A DNA stretch of 64,000 nt from contig JAFZUV010000002.1 in NCBI GenBank assembly GCA_017618135.1, positions 1-64,000 of the forward strand, read 5' to 3'. Within the stretch, counting starts at the first letter, position 1. The number at the start of each line of letters is the position of its first letter. Both the position numbers and the translations under genes were made by a program. The notes beneath the pieces are model-generated. The model did not search any database. It saw only the letters and a program-made list of their open reading frames with translations, and was not told the origin of the DNA. Positions 16,339 through 25,382 of this stretch are shown piece by piece. The DNA comes from Clostridia bacterium. GTDB lineage: Bacteria; Bacillota; Clostridia; Oscillospirales; Acutalibacteraceae.

Positions 16339-18774
16339 ATGCAAAAGTATGATATAACAGGTATGAGTTGCGCCGCCTGCAGTGCAAGAGTTCAAAAGGC
16401 GGTAGAATCGGTAGAGGGAGTTGATCTCTGCGAGGTAAACCTGCTTACAAATTCTATGACCGTTTCGGGCGACGCTAAAGCCGAGGATATAATTGCCGCG
16501 GTAAAGAGGGCGGGATACGGCGCGGCGAGGCAGGTAAAAAACGGCGGAAAAACGCAAAAAAAGGTTTCTTTATTTGCAGAGGAGGAAAAGAGATTAAAAA
16601 TAAGATTTCTTTTATCCTCAGCCTTGTTATTGGCGCTTATGTATTTTTCTATGGGGCATATGTTGGCTTTGCCGGTCTTGACGGAGAATCTCGTGGCTAA
16701 AGGGCTTATACAGCTGCTTTTGTGTGTTGCGGTAATGGTAATAAACCGCCGCTTTTTTATAAACGGCATAAAGGGCGCCGTACATTTAGCGCCCAATATG
16801 GATACGCTGGTCGCGCTCGGTTCGTTTTCTTCCTTTGCGTTCAGTACGGTGGTATTTTTTCTTAAAGCGGTAACCCCGAATTGTTCAGGGGAATACTATT
16901 TTGAGTCGGCGGCTATGATATTAACGCTCGTAACTCTCGGCAAGATGCTGGAGGCTAAGGCAAAGGGAAAAACCGCTTCGGCTCTCGGTAAACTGGCGGA
17001 ATTGGCGCCGGATACCGCAACCGTAATTAAAGACGGTAAGGAAAAAGTTTTGCCGATAGGAGAAATCCTTGAGGGCGATATAATTGCTGTAAGACCCGGT
17101 GAGCGCATGGCGGTTGACGGAGAGATTATAAACGGAAGTACCGCCATTGACCAATCAGCGCTGACGGGTGAGAGTATACCTGTGGATAAACAGCCCGGCG
17201 ACCGCGTTTTTTCAGGCACGGTAAATATAACCGGATATATAGAATTCCGCGCTACCGCGGTGGGTGAGGATACGACTCTTTCGGCTATTATTAAAACCGT
17301 GTCAGACGCGGCGGCAAGCAAAGCGCCGGTGTCGGCTTTAGCCGATAAAGTAGCAGGCGTTTTTGTGCCCTGCGTTTTAGGCATCGCGGCGATTACCGCG
17401 GCAATATGGGCATTAACAGGCGCCGGTATATCGGTAATACTGTCTCGTGCTGTGAGCGTTTTGGTTATCAGCTGTCCCTGTGCGTTGGGACTTGCAACAC
17501 CCGTTGCCATTATGGTATCGTCCGGTGTGGGTGCAAAAAACGGAATATTGTTTAAAAACGCAACCGCCATAGAGAACGCCGGCAAGGCGGATATAATAGT
17601 GCTTGATAAGACGGGAACCGTGACGATGGGCACACCTCAAGTCACCGATGTTTACGCGCTCGGCGGTACAAGCGAAGAAGAATTACTCGAGCTTGCATAC
17701 TCACTAGAAAGCAAAAGCGAACATCCTATAGCAAGTGCTGTTACAAGCTATTGTGAAGCCAGAAATATAAGCCTTGTCGAAACGCAAAACTTTGTTTCTC
17801 TTGCAGGAAGCGGAATAAAGGGCGAGTATAAGGGAAAGCCGGCACTGGCTGGAAGCGTCAGGTTTATATCCGAAAATATTGCCTGTGCCGAAACCGTCGA
17901 ACGCATGGCGGAAACTTTTTCCCGTGAAGGCAAAACTCCGCTTGCCTTAGCACTCGACACTGAAATTTGCGGTATAATAGCTGTTGCCGATAGAATAAAG
18001 CCGGAGGCGAGGCAGAGCATTACTGAACTTAAAAATATGGGCAGGCGCGTAATAATGCTTACGGGAGATAATCCCGTTACCGCCGAGGCGGTGGCTTTAA
18101 AGGCGGGAATAGACGAGTTTAAAGCGGGCCTTATGCCGGGAGATAAGCATAATGAGATACTGAAGCTTATGAGCTCTCAGAAGGTTATAATGGTGGGCGA
18201 CGGTATAAACGACGCACCCGCCCTCACGCAAGCAGATGTAGGCATAGCGATAGGGGCCGGTGCCGATATAGCGATAGACTCGGCGGATATAGTGCTTATA
18301 AGGAGCAATCTTTCCGACCTTGTATCAGCGATAAAGCTCAGCCGGTCGTCATATAAAAACATAAAAGAAAATCTCTTCTGGGCGTTTTTTTATAACGCTG
18401 TGTGCATTCCGCTTGCCGCAGGCGCGCTGGCACACTTCGGTATTACGCTAAGCCCTATGATCGGAGCGGCAGCAATGAGCATATCCAGCGTATGTGTGGT
18501 ATCAAACGCGTTAAGACTAAATCTGTTTAAGCCGTTTAAGATAAAAGAAGAAAAATCGGAGGAAAAAGAAATGAAGGTCATCAGGATAGAGGGTATTATG
18601 TGCGAACATTGCGAGGAGCGCATTAAAGCCGCGTTAGAAGCGTTAAGCGGAGTGGAGAAAGCCGTAGTCAGCAGGCGGAGCGGAACCGCTGAAGTGGCGC
18701 TTAAAGCGCCGGTTGACGACCAAACTTTAATTTCGGCAATCACCGCCGCCGGTTACAAGGTTACAGAGAAATAA
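16339..18774 (+). CDS. copA: Copper-exporting P-type ATPase with an extra C-terminal metal-binding domain
   Basis: This 811-residue P1B ATPase pumps Cu+ out of the cytoplasm. An N-terminal heavy-metal domain has GMSCAAC (Cys11 and Cys14). TGES lies at 276-279, the transport motif CPC at 379-381, the phosphorylated Asp423 in DKTGTVT, SEHPIA in the nucleotide domain, and GDGINDAP from about 620. After the last membrane helix and a Lys/Glu linker comes a second metal domain (CEHC at 755-758) resembling the chaperone CopZ. The ATG at 16339 is preferred over a GTG at 16330. It follows the DUF4097 gene by 14 bases and so seems to be in the padR operon, an unusual setting with no CsoR or CopY. Confidence 0.95.
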   Translation: MQKYDITGMSCAACSARVQKAVESVEGVDLCEVNLLTNSMTVSGDAKAEDIIAAVKRAGYGAARQVKNGGKTQKKVSLFAEEEKRLKIRFLLSSALLLALMYFSMGHMLALPVLTENLVAKGLIQLLLCVAVMVINRRFFINGIKGAVHLAPNMDTLVALGSFSSFAFSTVVFFLKAVTPNCSGEYYFESAAMILTLVTLGKMLEAKAKGKTASALGKLAELAPDTATVIKDGKEKVLPIGEILEGDIIAVRPGERMAVDGEIINGSTAIDQSALTGESIPVDKQPGDRVFSGTVNITGYIEFRATAVGEDTTLSAIIKTVSDAAASKAPVSALADKVAGVFVPCVLGIAAITAAIWALTGAGISVILSRAVSVLVISCPCALGLATPVAIMVSSGVGAKNGILFKNATAIENAGKADIIVLDKTGTVTMGTPQVTDVYALGGTSEEELLELAYSLESKSEHPIASAVTSYCEARNISLVETQNFVSLAGSGIKGEYKGKPALAGSVRFISENIACAETVERMAETFSREGKTPLALALDTEICGIIAVADRIKPEARQSITELKNMGRRVIMLTGDNPVTAEAVALKAGIDEFKAGLMPGDKHNEILKLMSSQKVIMVGDGINDAPALTQADVGIAIGAGADIAIDSADIVLIRSNLSDLVSAIKLSRSSYKNIKENLFWAFFYNAVCIPLAAGALAHFGITLSPMIGAAAMSISSVCVVSNALRLNLFKPFKIKEEKSEEKEMKVIRIEGIMCEHCEERIKAALEALSGVEKAVVSRRSGTAEVALKAPVDDQTLISAITAAGYKVTEK
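18558..18573 (+). promoter_or_regulatory. Internal ribosome binding site within copA, possible CopZ start
   Basis: GGAGG (18558-18562) lies eight bases before an in-frame ATG (18571). Translation from it would give a 67-residue protein equal to the C-terminal metal-binding domain, the usual size of free CopZ (66-69 residues). The site may simply reflect Glu/Lys codons of the linker. Confidence 0.5.
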
Positions 18775-18787
18775 GATTTAACAAATC

Positions 18788-18820
18788 AAACACCCCCGCC
18801 GTACGGCGGGGGTGTTTGAG
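18788..18820 (+). terminator. Terminator of the padR-copA operon
   Basis: A perfect 15-bp palindrome (18788-18817) rich in GC follows the copA stop codon. Confidence 0.85.
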
Positions 18821-18838
18821 TATGGGGATGAATATGGT

Positions 18839-18880
18839 AGCTTTTCATTCGGCAGTGCAGAACCGAATGAAAAGCTTTTA
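18839..18880. terminator. Hairpin between copA and parB
   Basis: AGCTTTTCATTCGG (18839-18852) pairs perfectly with 18863-18876. It sits downstream of parB on the minus strand and is likely that gene's terminator. A weaker GTTTGCC/GGCAAAC stem follows at about 18888-18911. Confidence 0.6.
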
Positions 18881-18978
18881 AAACCGCGTTTGCCCAAGGG
18901 GAAAGGCAAACGGCAGATTTTAACAAATGAGAGCACGAAATTTGTCCTTTAAACCGGGTTCATCTCTCGCCGGAGTAA

Positions 18979-19803
18979 TCAAAGCTCTAAAAATGAAAGC
19001 TGTTTTTCCTCCCGGTTGGCTATTCGTATTGTGTACTCAATAAAGCCTGACTCTTCTTTTCGCTCAAGGCTTGTACGAATACCGGAGTTTTGCAGAGTTA
19101 TAAGCAACTTTGTAAGACTGTTTGAAAAGAGCTTTATATCGCCTATTGCCGATTTTCTCACCGGCGGAGAGGGCGGTTGATCCGTGCATACGGGAGTTGA
19201 TATGGAATGAATAAGCTCTTTCGTTTGCTTTATATTAAGTGCTTCGCTTATTACAGCGTTCATAACAGGCGTCAGATTGTTTTGACTTAGCCCGGCGATG
19301 AGGTTTATGTGATCCTCGGTAAGACCGGCGGAAATTATTCTGTCACGCTTGTCCGCGGGTATTCTTAAAAGCTTTAACTTGTTAAGCAAAGCGGAAGAGG
19401 ACATTCCGAGTTGTTGTGAAAGATCCGATACCGGCATACCGTAAGCACCTATGAGGCGGTTTATCGCCTGTGCTTGATCAAAGCAGCTGATATTTTCCCG
19501 GTTCAGATTTGCCGCAAGCGAGAATATGGCGGCGTTTTTTTCGTCCGCCTCGTGTACTATGCACGGGATGCGGCGAAGACCTGCTATTTTTGCCGCCCTT
19601 AACCGGCGCTCACCTGAAATGAGGATGTATTTGTTCTTGTCCTTCCGCCTTACACAGACCGGCTCTAACATTCCGTTTGATATAAGACTTGAAGCCAAGG
19701 CGTGCAAACCGTATTCATCAAAATGCTTTCGCGGATTTTCTCTGTAGGAGAGTATTTCGGCAGGGCGAAGCAGCAGTACTTTCTTATCGCTTAAAGTGTG
19801 CAT
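18979..19803 (-). CDS. ParB/Noc family chromosome partition or nucleoid occlusion protein
   Basis: This 274-residue protein has the ParB N-terminal CTP-binding domain: ENPRKHF near residue 22, then GERRLRAAKIAG near 63-74. A central helix-turn-helix region (MPVSDLSQQLGMSSSALLNKLKLL) follows, with a divergent C-terminal dimerisation part. It lies just downstream of rsmG, where Bacillus has noc, with soj-spo0J expected next; no parA is in the window. Noc and ParB share this architecture and cannot be told apart from motifs alone. No clear Shine-Dalgarno except GGGAGG upstream of the ATG. Confidence 0.85.
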   Translation of the reverse strand: MHTLSDKKVLLLRPAEILSYRENPRKHFDEYGLHALASSLISNGMLEPVCVRRKDKNKYILISGERRLRAAKIAGLRRIPCIVHEADEKNAAIFSLAANLNRENISCFDQAQAINRLIGAYGMPVSDLSQQLGMSSSALLNKLKLLRIPADKRDRIISAGLTEDHINLIAGLSQNNLTPVMNAVISEALNIKQTKELIHSISTPVCTDQPPSPPVRKSAIGDIKLFSNSLTKLLITLQNSGIRTSLERKEESGFIEYTIRIANREEKQLSFLEL

Positions 19804-19905
19804 TTTTCGCCTCCCGGAAGATTTAATGATCTTATGCTCTAATTATGAATGAGGATTGTTCCTTTGTAAAGCTTTTTCGGTCGCAAAATTCGACCGCAAA
19901 AAAGC

Positions 19906-19935
19906 AAAGCCGCGCTTTTACAGCGCGGCTTTTTT
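19906..19935 (-). terminator. Terminator overlapping the rsmG stop
   Basis: AAAGCCGCGC (19906-19915) pairs with GCGCGGCTTT (19923-19932). T-rich tracts flank both sides, so it may work on both strands. The rsmG stop codon lies in the loop. Confidence 0.7.
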
Positions 19936-20634
19936 TATTTTTGCCGGATTTCTCGGGTATTTTGGCGGAGTTTGCGAAACTTTTTTTGCTGTTACAATAC
20001 TCCTTTTTTCGTTTTCTCTGAGAGTGAGAATTTTTATTTCAGGCTCCTTAAGCCCAAGTGTTTTAAAGGCGTTTTTTGCGGCGGCAATCTCGGCGCCGAT
20101 GTCCGAGCCTTTCATTGCGGCAAATACACCTCCCGGGCTTACAAGCGGAGCGCAGTATTCACAAAGCACTCTCAGCTCCGCTACTGCGCGGGCACAGCAA
20201 ATATCAAACCTTTCTCTGAACGCGGGGTCGTTTCCCGCATCCTCCGCGCGCAGGTGTAAAGCCGTACCGTCAAGCGACAGCGACCTTAACACTTCATTTA
20301 AAAATACAACGCGCTTATTAAGACCGTCAAGCATAGTTACAGTTATATCAGGCCGAGCAATTTTAAGCACTATCGAGGGAAAGCCTGCGCCTGCGCCTAC
20401 ATCAATTATCTTAGCTTTCTGTTTTACCTCAACGGCTGAAAAGAACAAAAGACAATCGTAAAAGTGCTTATAGAGCACATCTTTTGGTTCTGTTATCGCA
20501 GTCAGATTAAACTTTTTGTTCCACTCCAACAGCAGATTGCCGTACGCCTCAAGACGGTCTACCGACTCAGCTTCAAGCGACAATCCGAAAGAATTGCAAA
20601 GAGGAACTAAAGATTTTACATTAAAATCAATCAT
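19918..20634 (-). CDS. rsmG: 16S rRNA (guanine-527-N7)-methyltransferase RsmG
   Basis: This 238-residue SAM-dependent enzyme methylates G527 of 16S rRNA in the decoding region. The SAM motif is IDVGAGAGFPSIVLKI (about residues 71-86), followed by DGLNKRVVFLNEV and the family pattern CARAVAEL. Length fits the family (about 210-240). It is downstream of rlmH by 12 bases and upstream of the parB/noc gene, matching a common clostridial arrangement near the origin. GGTGAAAAA precedes the ATG. Confidence 0.95.
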   Translation of the reverse strand: MIDFNVKSLVPLCNSFGLSLEAESVDRLEAYGNLLLEWNKKFNLTAITEPKDVLYKHFYDCLLFFSAVEVKQKAKIIDVGAGAGFPSIVLKIARPDITVTMLDGLNKRVVFLNEVLRSLSLDGTALHLRAEDAGNDPAFRERFDICCARAVAELRVLCEYCAPLVSPGGVFAAMKGSDIGAEIAAAKNAFKTLGLKEPEIKILTLRENEKRSIVTAKKVSQTPPKYPRNPAKIKKAAL

Positions 20635-20646
20635 TTTTTCACCAAA

Positions 20647-21123
20647 TCATTTGTGATATGTTTTTCCTGAAATTATGGTAAATGCACGGTAAATCTGCTC
20701 TAAAAGCATTACTCGAAAAAGTCTGTGCGGAAAGGTCATTTTCGAAAAAGAGAGGTTTTTCCCCGACAACTTTACTTTGTTGCCGAGTCCGTAAGAACCG
20801 CCGATGATAAAGCAGATATTTCGCCCTTCGTTTTTAAGCGTTCCAAGCTCTTTTGCAAGCTCCTCGCTTGAAACACACTCACCCTCGACGCAAAGCGGGA
20901 AAACGGCGGCGCCTTTTGGTATTTTTGCGATAATTCGTTCCGCTTCAAACTCAAGCGCGGATACAATCTGCGCTTGTGAGGGGTTGTCCGGAAGAGGATA
21001 AGGCTTTATTTCGGTAATGCTTATTTCACAAAAAGTACTCAGCCGTTTTTTGTATTCGTCTGCGGCGTCACAAAACGCCCTTTCTTTTATTCTGCCAACG
21101 GCTATAACGCTTATTTTTATCAA
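20647..21123 (-). CDS. rlmH: 23S rRNA (pseudouridine-1915-N3)-methyltransferase RlmH
   Basis: This 158-residue SPOUT-class enzyme methylates pseudouridine 1915 in helix 69 of 23S rRNA. The C-terminal trefoil-knot signature is clear: FIIGGSYGLG, then SFSKMTFPHRLFRVMLLEQIYRA and the final YHK. Its start overlaps the stop of the preceding MBL-fold gene by four bases, indicating coupling. Confidence 0.96.
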   Translation of the reverse strand: MIKISVIAVGRIKERAFCDAADEYKKRLSTFCEISITEIKPYPLPDNPSQAQIVSALEFEAERIIAKIPKGAAVFPLCVEGECVSSEELAKELGTLKNEGRNICFIIGGSYGLGNKVKLSGKNLSFSKMTFPHRLFRVMLLEQIYRAFTIISGKTYHK

Positions 21124-21905
21124 AAAACGCTCACCTCGCTCATCCCTGGTTTTGCGGCGGATAAGAGGTAATCAATATCAACCTTTGCGCCCACGCTCTC
21201 TGCCGCTATTCTTGCGGCGGAAACGGCGAGCTGAGGAGTGTTGTTTTGCCGGCTTATATGTCCGCAAATTATCTGCTTTGTTCCGGAGGTGAGCAAAGCC
21301 GGAATTTCCGCGGAGGCGGCATTATTTGAAAGGTGCCCGAGGTCGGAGAGAATTCTTATTTTAAGATGAGGCGGATAAGGACCGCGGCGGAGCATATCTA
21401 TATCGTGATTAAATTCCAACAGCACTACATCGCAACCCAAAAGCGCGGTACGCATATTCTCGGTTATGATTCCCGAATCGGTGCATACTGCGCAACAGCC
21501 GCTTTTCGTGGCTATTCTGTATCCGCAGGAGCCGGGTGCGTCATGGCTTACAGCAAAACGGAAAATTTCCATATCGGCAAAGCTTGTTCGTTCACCGTCT
21601 GTTATTATCGACGACACGCCGCCGGGCAGCATATTCTTCGCTGTAAGATGCTCTGCGGACTCCTTTGTGCAGAAGAGCGGAGCACCGGTTTTTTGCAGAA
21701 GAGTTTTGAGCCCTTTTATATGATCGTCGTGAGTATGAGTCAGAGCAATGCCGGAAATTTTACTTATATCTCCGCCAACGGCGGCTACGCGCTCGCAAAT
21801 AGTTTTATAGGGTATACCGGCATCGATTATAACGGCACTTTCGCCGCTTGAAATATATGTACAGTTACCGCTTGACCCACTTGCCAGCGGACATAAACGA
21901 GCCAT
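21120..21905 (-). CDS. MBL-fold metallohydrolase, WalJ/YycJ type
   Basis: This 261-residue metallo-beta-lactamase-fold protein has THTHDDHIKG (metal site) near residue 56 and LEFNHD and ICGHISRQN later. The opening MARLCPLASGSSGNCTYI is typical of YycJ/WalJ, an exonuclease-like protein associated with the WalRK system in other Firmicutes; walR and walK are not in this window. The ATG at 21905 is preferred to an upstream in-frame TTG at 21935 because of this conserved start and a GGAAAGGA just before it. Confidence 0.88.
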   Translation of the reverse strand: MARLCPLASGSSGNCTYISSGESAVIIDAGIPYKTICERVAAVGGDISKISGIALTHTHDDHIKGLKTLLQKTGAPLFCTKESAEHLTAKNMLPGGVSSIITDGERTSFADMEIFRFAVSHDAPGSCGYRIATKSGCCAVCTDSGIITENMRTALLGCDVVLLEFNHDIDMLRRGPYPPHLKIRILSDLGHLSNNAASAEIPALLTSGTKQIICGHISRQNNTPQLAVSAARIAAESVGAKVDIDYLLSAAKPGMSEVSVF

Positions 21906-21972
21906 TTCCTTTCCACACTCCTCTATATATTGCAAAATTGAGCAAGCTAACGCCTGCTCAATTAAGATTTAT

Positions 21973-23268
21973 TTATGCAAGTTTTGCCGAAGGGGCGTCG
22001 TAATCATTTATCCTCTTAATATCAGCGCCGAGTCCCGAAAGCTTTTCGGTTATCAGCTCATAACCGCGGTCGATATGTGAAATATCCTCAACGGTTGACT
22101 GCCCCTCAGCCATAAGACCGGCTATTATCATTGCCGCGCCCGCTCTGAGGTCAACCGCTCTGACCGGCGCCGGCTTAAGATTCTTAACGCCTGTTATCAC
22201 GGCGGACTTACCGTCAACCTGAATATCGGCGCCCATAAGCGTTAACTGTTCAACATAGCGGAAGCGCCCTTCCCATACGCCCTCAGTTACAATGCTGGTG
22301 CCCTCCGCAACGCTCAGAAGTGTTGCTATTTGCGGCTGCATATCAGTCGGAAAACCGGGGTGCGGCATGGTTTTTATGTTACAGCGGCGGGGTCTGCCCG
22401 TCATTTTTACTCTGACGGCTTCGTCAAACTCCTCTATTTCGGCACCTGTTTCAACAAGTTTCGCGATTATCGACTCCAAATGCTTGGGCGTTACATTCTC
22501 TATAGTGACATCGCCGCCGGTCGCCGCCGCCGCAACCATATAGGTTCCGGCTTCAATCTGATCGGGTATTATACTGTACTGCGTGCCGTGCAGATGCTCT
22601 ACGCCGCGTATTTTAATAACTCCGGTACCGGCGCCCATAATATCGGCACCCATTGAGTTAAGAAAGTTTGCAAGGTCAACTATGTGCGGCTCTCGCGCTG
22701 CATTTTCAATAATGGTAAGGCCCTTCGCCTTTACGGCGGCAAGCATAATGTTTATTGTGGCACCTACCGATACCATATCAAGGTAAATACTCGAGCCGCG
22801 AAGCTCTTTAGCACGCGCGTCTACCATACCGTTTTCTATTGCAACATAAGCACCTAACGCCTCAAAGCCTTTTATATGTTGGTCAATCGGGCGTACACCG
22901 AAATCACAGCCGCCCGGAGGAGCAACGCGAGCCTTGTTGTTGCGGCCGAGAAGAGCGCCTAAAAAATAACTTGAGGCGCGCATACCCTGCGCCATCTCTT
23001 TGGTTACAACAAAGTAAGACGCACGACGCGGATCAATACTGACAGAAGTTTTATTTATTGTTTTAATCTCAGCGCCGAGTTTGCTCAGCGAAGAAAGCAA
23101 GGTAGAAACATCCGATATTTGAGGTAAGTTTTCTATAATGCACGGCTCGTCCGACAAAAGGACAGCCGGCAATATTGCCACGGCGGCATTTTTAGCACCG
23201 CTTATATGAACACGTCCTATAAGAGGCTTGCCTCCGTTTATAAGAAATTTTTCCAAAAATCCGGCCAC
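21973..23268 (-). CDS. murA: UDP-N-acetylglucosamine 1-carboxyvinyltransferase
   Basis: This 431-residue enzyme transfers enolpyruvate from PEP to UDP-GlcNAc, the first committed step of peptidoglycan synthesis. SGAKNAAVAILPA lies near residues 23-35 and the active-site loop PPGGCDFG carries the catalytic Cys (about 117), the residue attacked by fosfomycin. Most MurA enzymes have GGC-A-I-G here; the Asp-Phe is a variation. It starts at GTG. Firmicutes often have two paralogs; this could be either. Confidence 0.95.
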   Translation of the reverse strand: MAGFLEKFLINGGKPLIGRVHISGAKNAAVAILPAVLLSDEPCIIENLPQISDVSTLLSSLSKLGAEIKTINKTSVSIDPRRASYFVVTKEMAQGMRASSYFLGALLGRNNKARVAPPGGCDFGVRPIDQHIKGFEALGAYVAIENGMVDARAKELRGSSIYLDMVSVGATINIMLAAVKAKGLTIIENAAREPHIVDLANFLNSMGADIMGAGTGVIKIRGVEHLHGTQYSIIPDQIEAGTYMVAAAATGGDVTIENVTPKHLESIIAKLVETGAEIEEFDEAVRVKMTGRPRRCNIKTMPHPGFPTDMQPQIATLLSVAEGTSIVTEGVWEGRFRYVEQLTLMGADIQVDGKSAVITGVKNLKPAPVRAVDLRAGAAMIIAGLMAEGQSTVEDISHIDRGYELITEKLSGLGADIKRINDYDAPSAKLA

Positions 23269-23331
23269 TCCCGTTCCGTTTTTTAATAAACACCAGAGAC
23301 TATTATATAATATCAGGCACGATTTGTCAAA

Positions 23332-24147
23332 TCAGTGCTTACCTATATAATATATAGACACCGCGTCGTCGCCCTTCTGCACGAACGCCAGCCTTGAAAA
23401 GACTTCGCAAGCTATATAAAGTCCCGAAAAAAACAACAGATATTCGTTTAGCGACATATCGTGAACCGACGAGGGCGAAACAAGCGATATAAGGATTTTA
23501 GGCAGGGAAAAGCAGAGCGATAAAAGCGCCGCCGCAGTGCCGAACGCGGCAAACTTTTTAACTGATTTTTTACCTGTAACACCGTTTGCCGCACGCGCAA
23601 ATTCCAAAAAGTAAAGCATTATAAAGCAGTATGCCGTAATTTGAAAAACCGTATCGCTTATAACCGTGTGATAAGCGCCGGTAATTGCAGAGCAGGCCGA
23701 TTTAAACACGAAAAACGCCGCCGGAATAACGGCGAAATACGGAGAAAAGGGGAAATGTATAATCGACCTTAAGGCAAAGGCGATAAAGTAAACGGCGGAT
23801 AAAACGGCAAAGACGGTGCACAAAACTTTTAAAAAGCCGGGAACACCCAAAAAGCCGCCCATTGGCTGGAGTATCATCATACCTCCCGTAAAAAACGCCG
23901 ATACAGACGAGGTCAGGTAAAAAACATTGCTTTTTTTACCGCCTTTAACGCAGGCACAGGAAAAAACGCAGGAAAGCAAAATTATCAATGCTGTAAAAGC
24001 GGTTATTATAACAGCTTTGTTGTAGTGCTCCGGCAGAATAAATCCGGTCTCATATTCAGTAAGAGATAAAAGCTGAAAAACCCTCAGTCCCGCAGTGATA
24101 ACCAACGCGGTAAGAAAAACATAAAGGCAACGGTTCCCTTTCATCAT
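23332..24147 (-). CDS. Polytopic membrane protein of unknown function
   Basis: This 271-residue protein has about seven hydrophobic segments and few charged residues between them. I do not recognise the family. The ATG at 24147 is chosen because AAGGTGG lies just upstream; a GTG two codons earlier overlaps that site. It is transcribed divergently from spoIID across an 87-base gap and upstream of murA on the same strand, which may hint at a sporulation or envelope role, but nothing in the sequence shows it. Confidence 0.7.
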   Translation of the reverse strand: MMKGNRCLYVFLTALVITAGLRVFQLLSLTEYETGFILPEHYNKAVIITAFTALIILLSCVFSCACVKGGKKSNVFYLTSSVSAFFTGGMMILQPMGGFLGVPGFLKVLCTVFAVLSAVYFIAFALRSIIHFPFSPYFAVIPAAFFVFKSACSAITGAYHTVISDTVFQITAYCFIMLYFLEFARAANGVTGKKSVKKFAAFGTAAALLSLCFSLPKILISLVSPSSVHDMSLNEYLLFFSGLYIACEVFSRLAFVQKGDDAVSIYYIGKH

Positions 24148-24234
24148 GTCCACCTTCTATTGCAAAAAGAACTTACATATACATATAAAGTATTATAGTT
24201 TTCAAAGCGTAAAAAGTCAATAGAGAGGTTCAAT

Positions 24235-25197
24235 ATGCGGAAAGTGATAATAACAGGTTTTATTGTTGCCCTGAGTCTTCTTATTATTCCTCTGTGCGGC
24301 ATAAAAACACAAAGCAGGGCAAAACAAACGGCGGCGCCGGTAAAGGTTTCGAAAAAGGCGGAAAATGAGAAAAACGAAGAAACGAAAACTAAAGATGAGA
24401 AGTTTCTCATAAAAACAGAGTCGGGAACGGTTGAGTTATCCGCGAAGGAGTATATTTCCGGTGTTCTCGCCGCTGAAATGCCTGTTGGATTTGATATTGA
24501 GGCGCTTAAAGCGCAAAGCGTTGCGGCATATACTTTTGCGCTTTATCGCAAGGGTGAAAAGCGATACAAGGATTACGATCTCACAGACAGCTATAAAACC
24601 GATCAGAGCTATATAAGCGAAGAAAAAAGAAAGGAAATATGGGGAGATTCTTACGCTGAAAAAAACGCCAGGATAAGTGAAGCGGCAGAAGCGGTGGCGG
24701 GCGAGTATTTATCATATGCCGACGCACCGGCTCTTACTTTGTATCACGCGCTGTCGAGCGGAATTACCAACAACTGTGAAGATGTTTTCGGCTCAAAAGT
24801 AGAATACCTGACATCGGTTGACAGCGAAAGCGATAAATTAAGTCCGGATTACAAATCAGTATTTTCCTTTAGTAATGAAGAGCTTAAAGAAAAGCTTTCG
24901 TTGCCGTCCGTTGACGGCGGAATTACCGATATAAAGACCGCAAAAAGCGGACTTGTACTGTCTCTTAAAATAGGTGAGAAAAAGTTTTCGGGCGGCGAAA
25001 TTTCCGGGCTTCTCAATTTGCCGAGCGCCGCGTTTGGTGTTGAACAACCGGACGGAGGATGCATTTTTACCTGCATCGGGCGCGGACATGGAGTGGGTAT
25101 GAGCCAGTACGGCGCGAACGCAATGGCGCAAGGAGGTGCAGATTATAAAGAGATACTATATCATTATTTTCCGGGAACCAAACTCAAAAAGCAGTAA
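24235..25197 (+). CDS. spoIID: Stage II sporulation protein D (SpoIID)
   Basis: This 320-residue protein has one N-terminal membrane anchor and an extracytoplasmic SpoIID/LytB domain, a lytic transglycosylase that thins septal peptidoglycan during engulfment. Recognisable blocks are KEYISGVLAAEMP with the catalytic Glu, EALKAQSVAAYTFAL, YHALSSG, and the C-terminal GRGHGVGMSQYGANAMA. GAGAGG precedes the ATG. Length is normal for the family. Confidence 0.93.
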   Translation: MRKVIITGFIVALSLLIIPLCGIKTQSRAKQTAAPVKVSKKAENEKNEETKTKDEKFLIKTESGTVELSAKEYISGVLAAEMPVGFDIEALKAQSVAAYTFALYRKGEKRYKDYDLTDSYKTDQSYISEEKRKEIWGDSYAEKNARISEAAEAVAGEYLSYADAPALTLYHALSSGITNNCEDVFGSKVEYLTSVDSESDKLSPDYKSVFSFSNEELKEKLSLPSVDGGITDIKTAKSGLVLSLKIGEKKFSGGEISGLLNLPSAAFGVEQPDGGCIFTCIGRGHGVGMSQYGANAMAQGGADYKEILYHYFPGTKLKKQ

Positions 25198-25204
25198 AAA
25201 ATGC

Positions 25205-25233
25205 TTGACAAACTGTGCCGAGTAATATATAAT
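25205..25233 (+). promoter_or_regulatory. Promoter of the L10 leader-rplJL operon
   Basis: TTGACA (25205-25210) and TATAAT (25228-25233) match the sigmaA consensus exactly with a 17-base spacer. Confidence 0.9.
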
Positions 25234-25243
25234 AGCCTTTGCA

Positions 25244-25352
25244 ATCCAAAGACAGCAGGTGGCGAAAGCCGTAAGTTTTACGCCTGCCGAGGTGAGCGTG
25301 AAAGTGTTTGCTTATATTTTCATGTCCATCCTGTCTTGGGGTGGGCATTTTT
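25244..25352 (+). ncRNA. Ribosomal protein L10 leader
   Basis: The 5' region of rplJ contains the AAAGACAGCAGGTGGC...GCCTGCC element and a second arm ending GTCCATCCTGTCTTGGGGTGG. This fits the L10 leader bound by L10(L12)4 for autoregulation. AAGACAG and CTGTCTT close the outer helix. The assignment is by pattern. Confidence 0.85.
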
Positions 25353-25382
25353 ATATTTTTTGTTTGAGTTGAGGTGAAAAAA

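Noticed and set aside
16896-17633. 245-residue minus-strand frame inside copA
   Set aside because: Shadow of the P-type ATPase; low-complexity composition and no start signal.
19856-20461. 201-residue plus-strand frame over rsmG
   Set aside because: rsmG on the other strand carries the SAM motif; this frame is Ser/Ala/Phe-rich noise.
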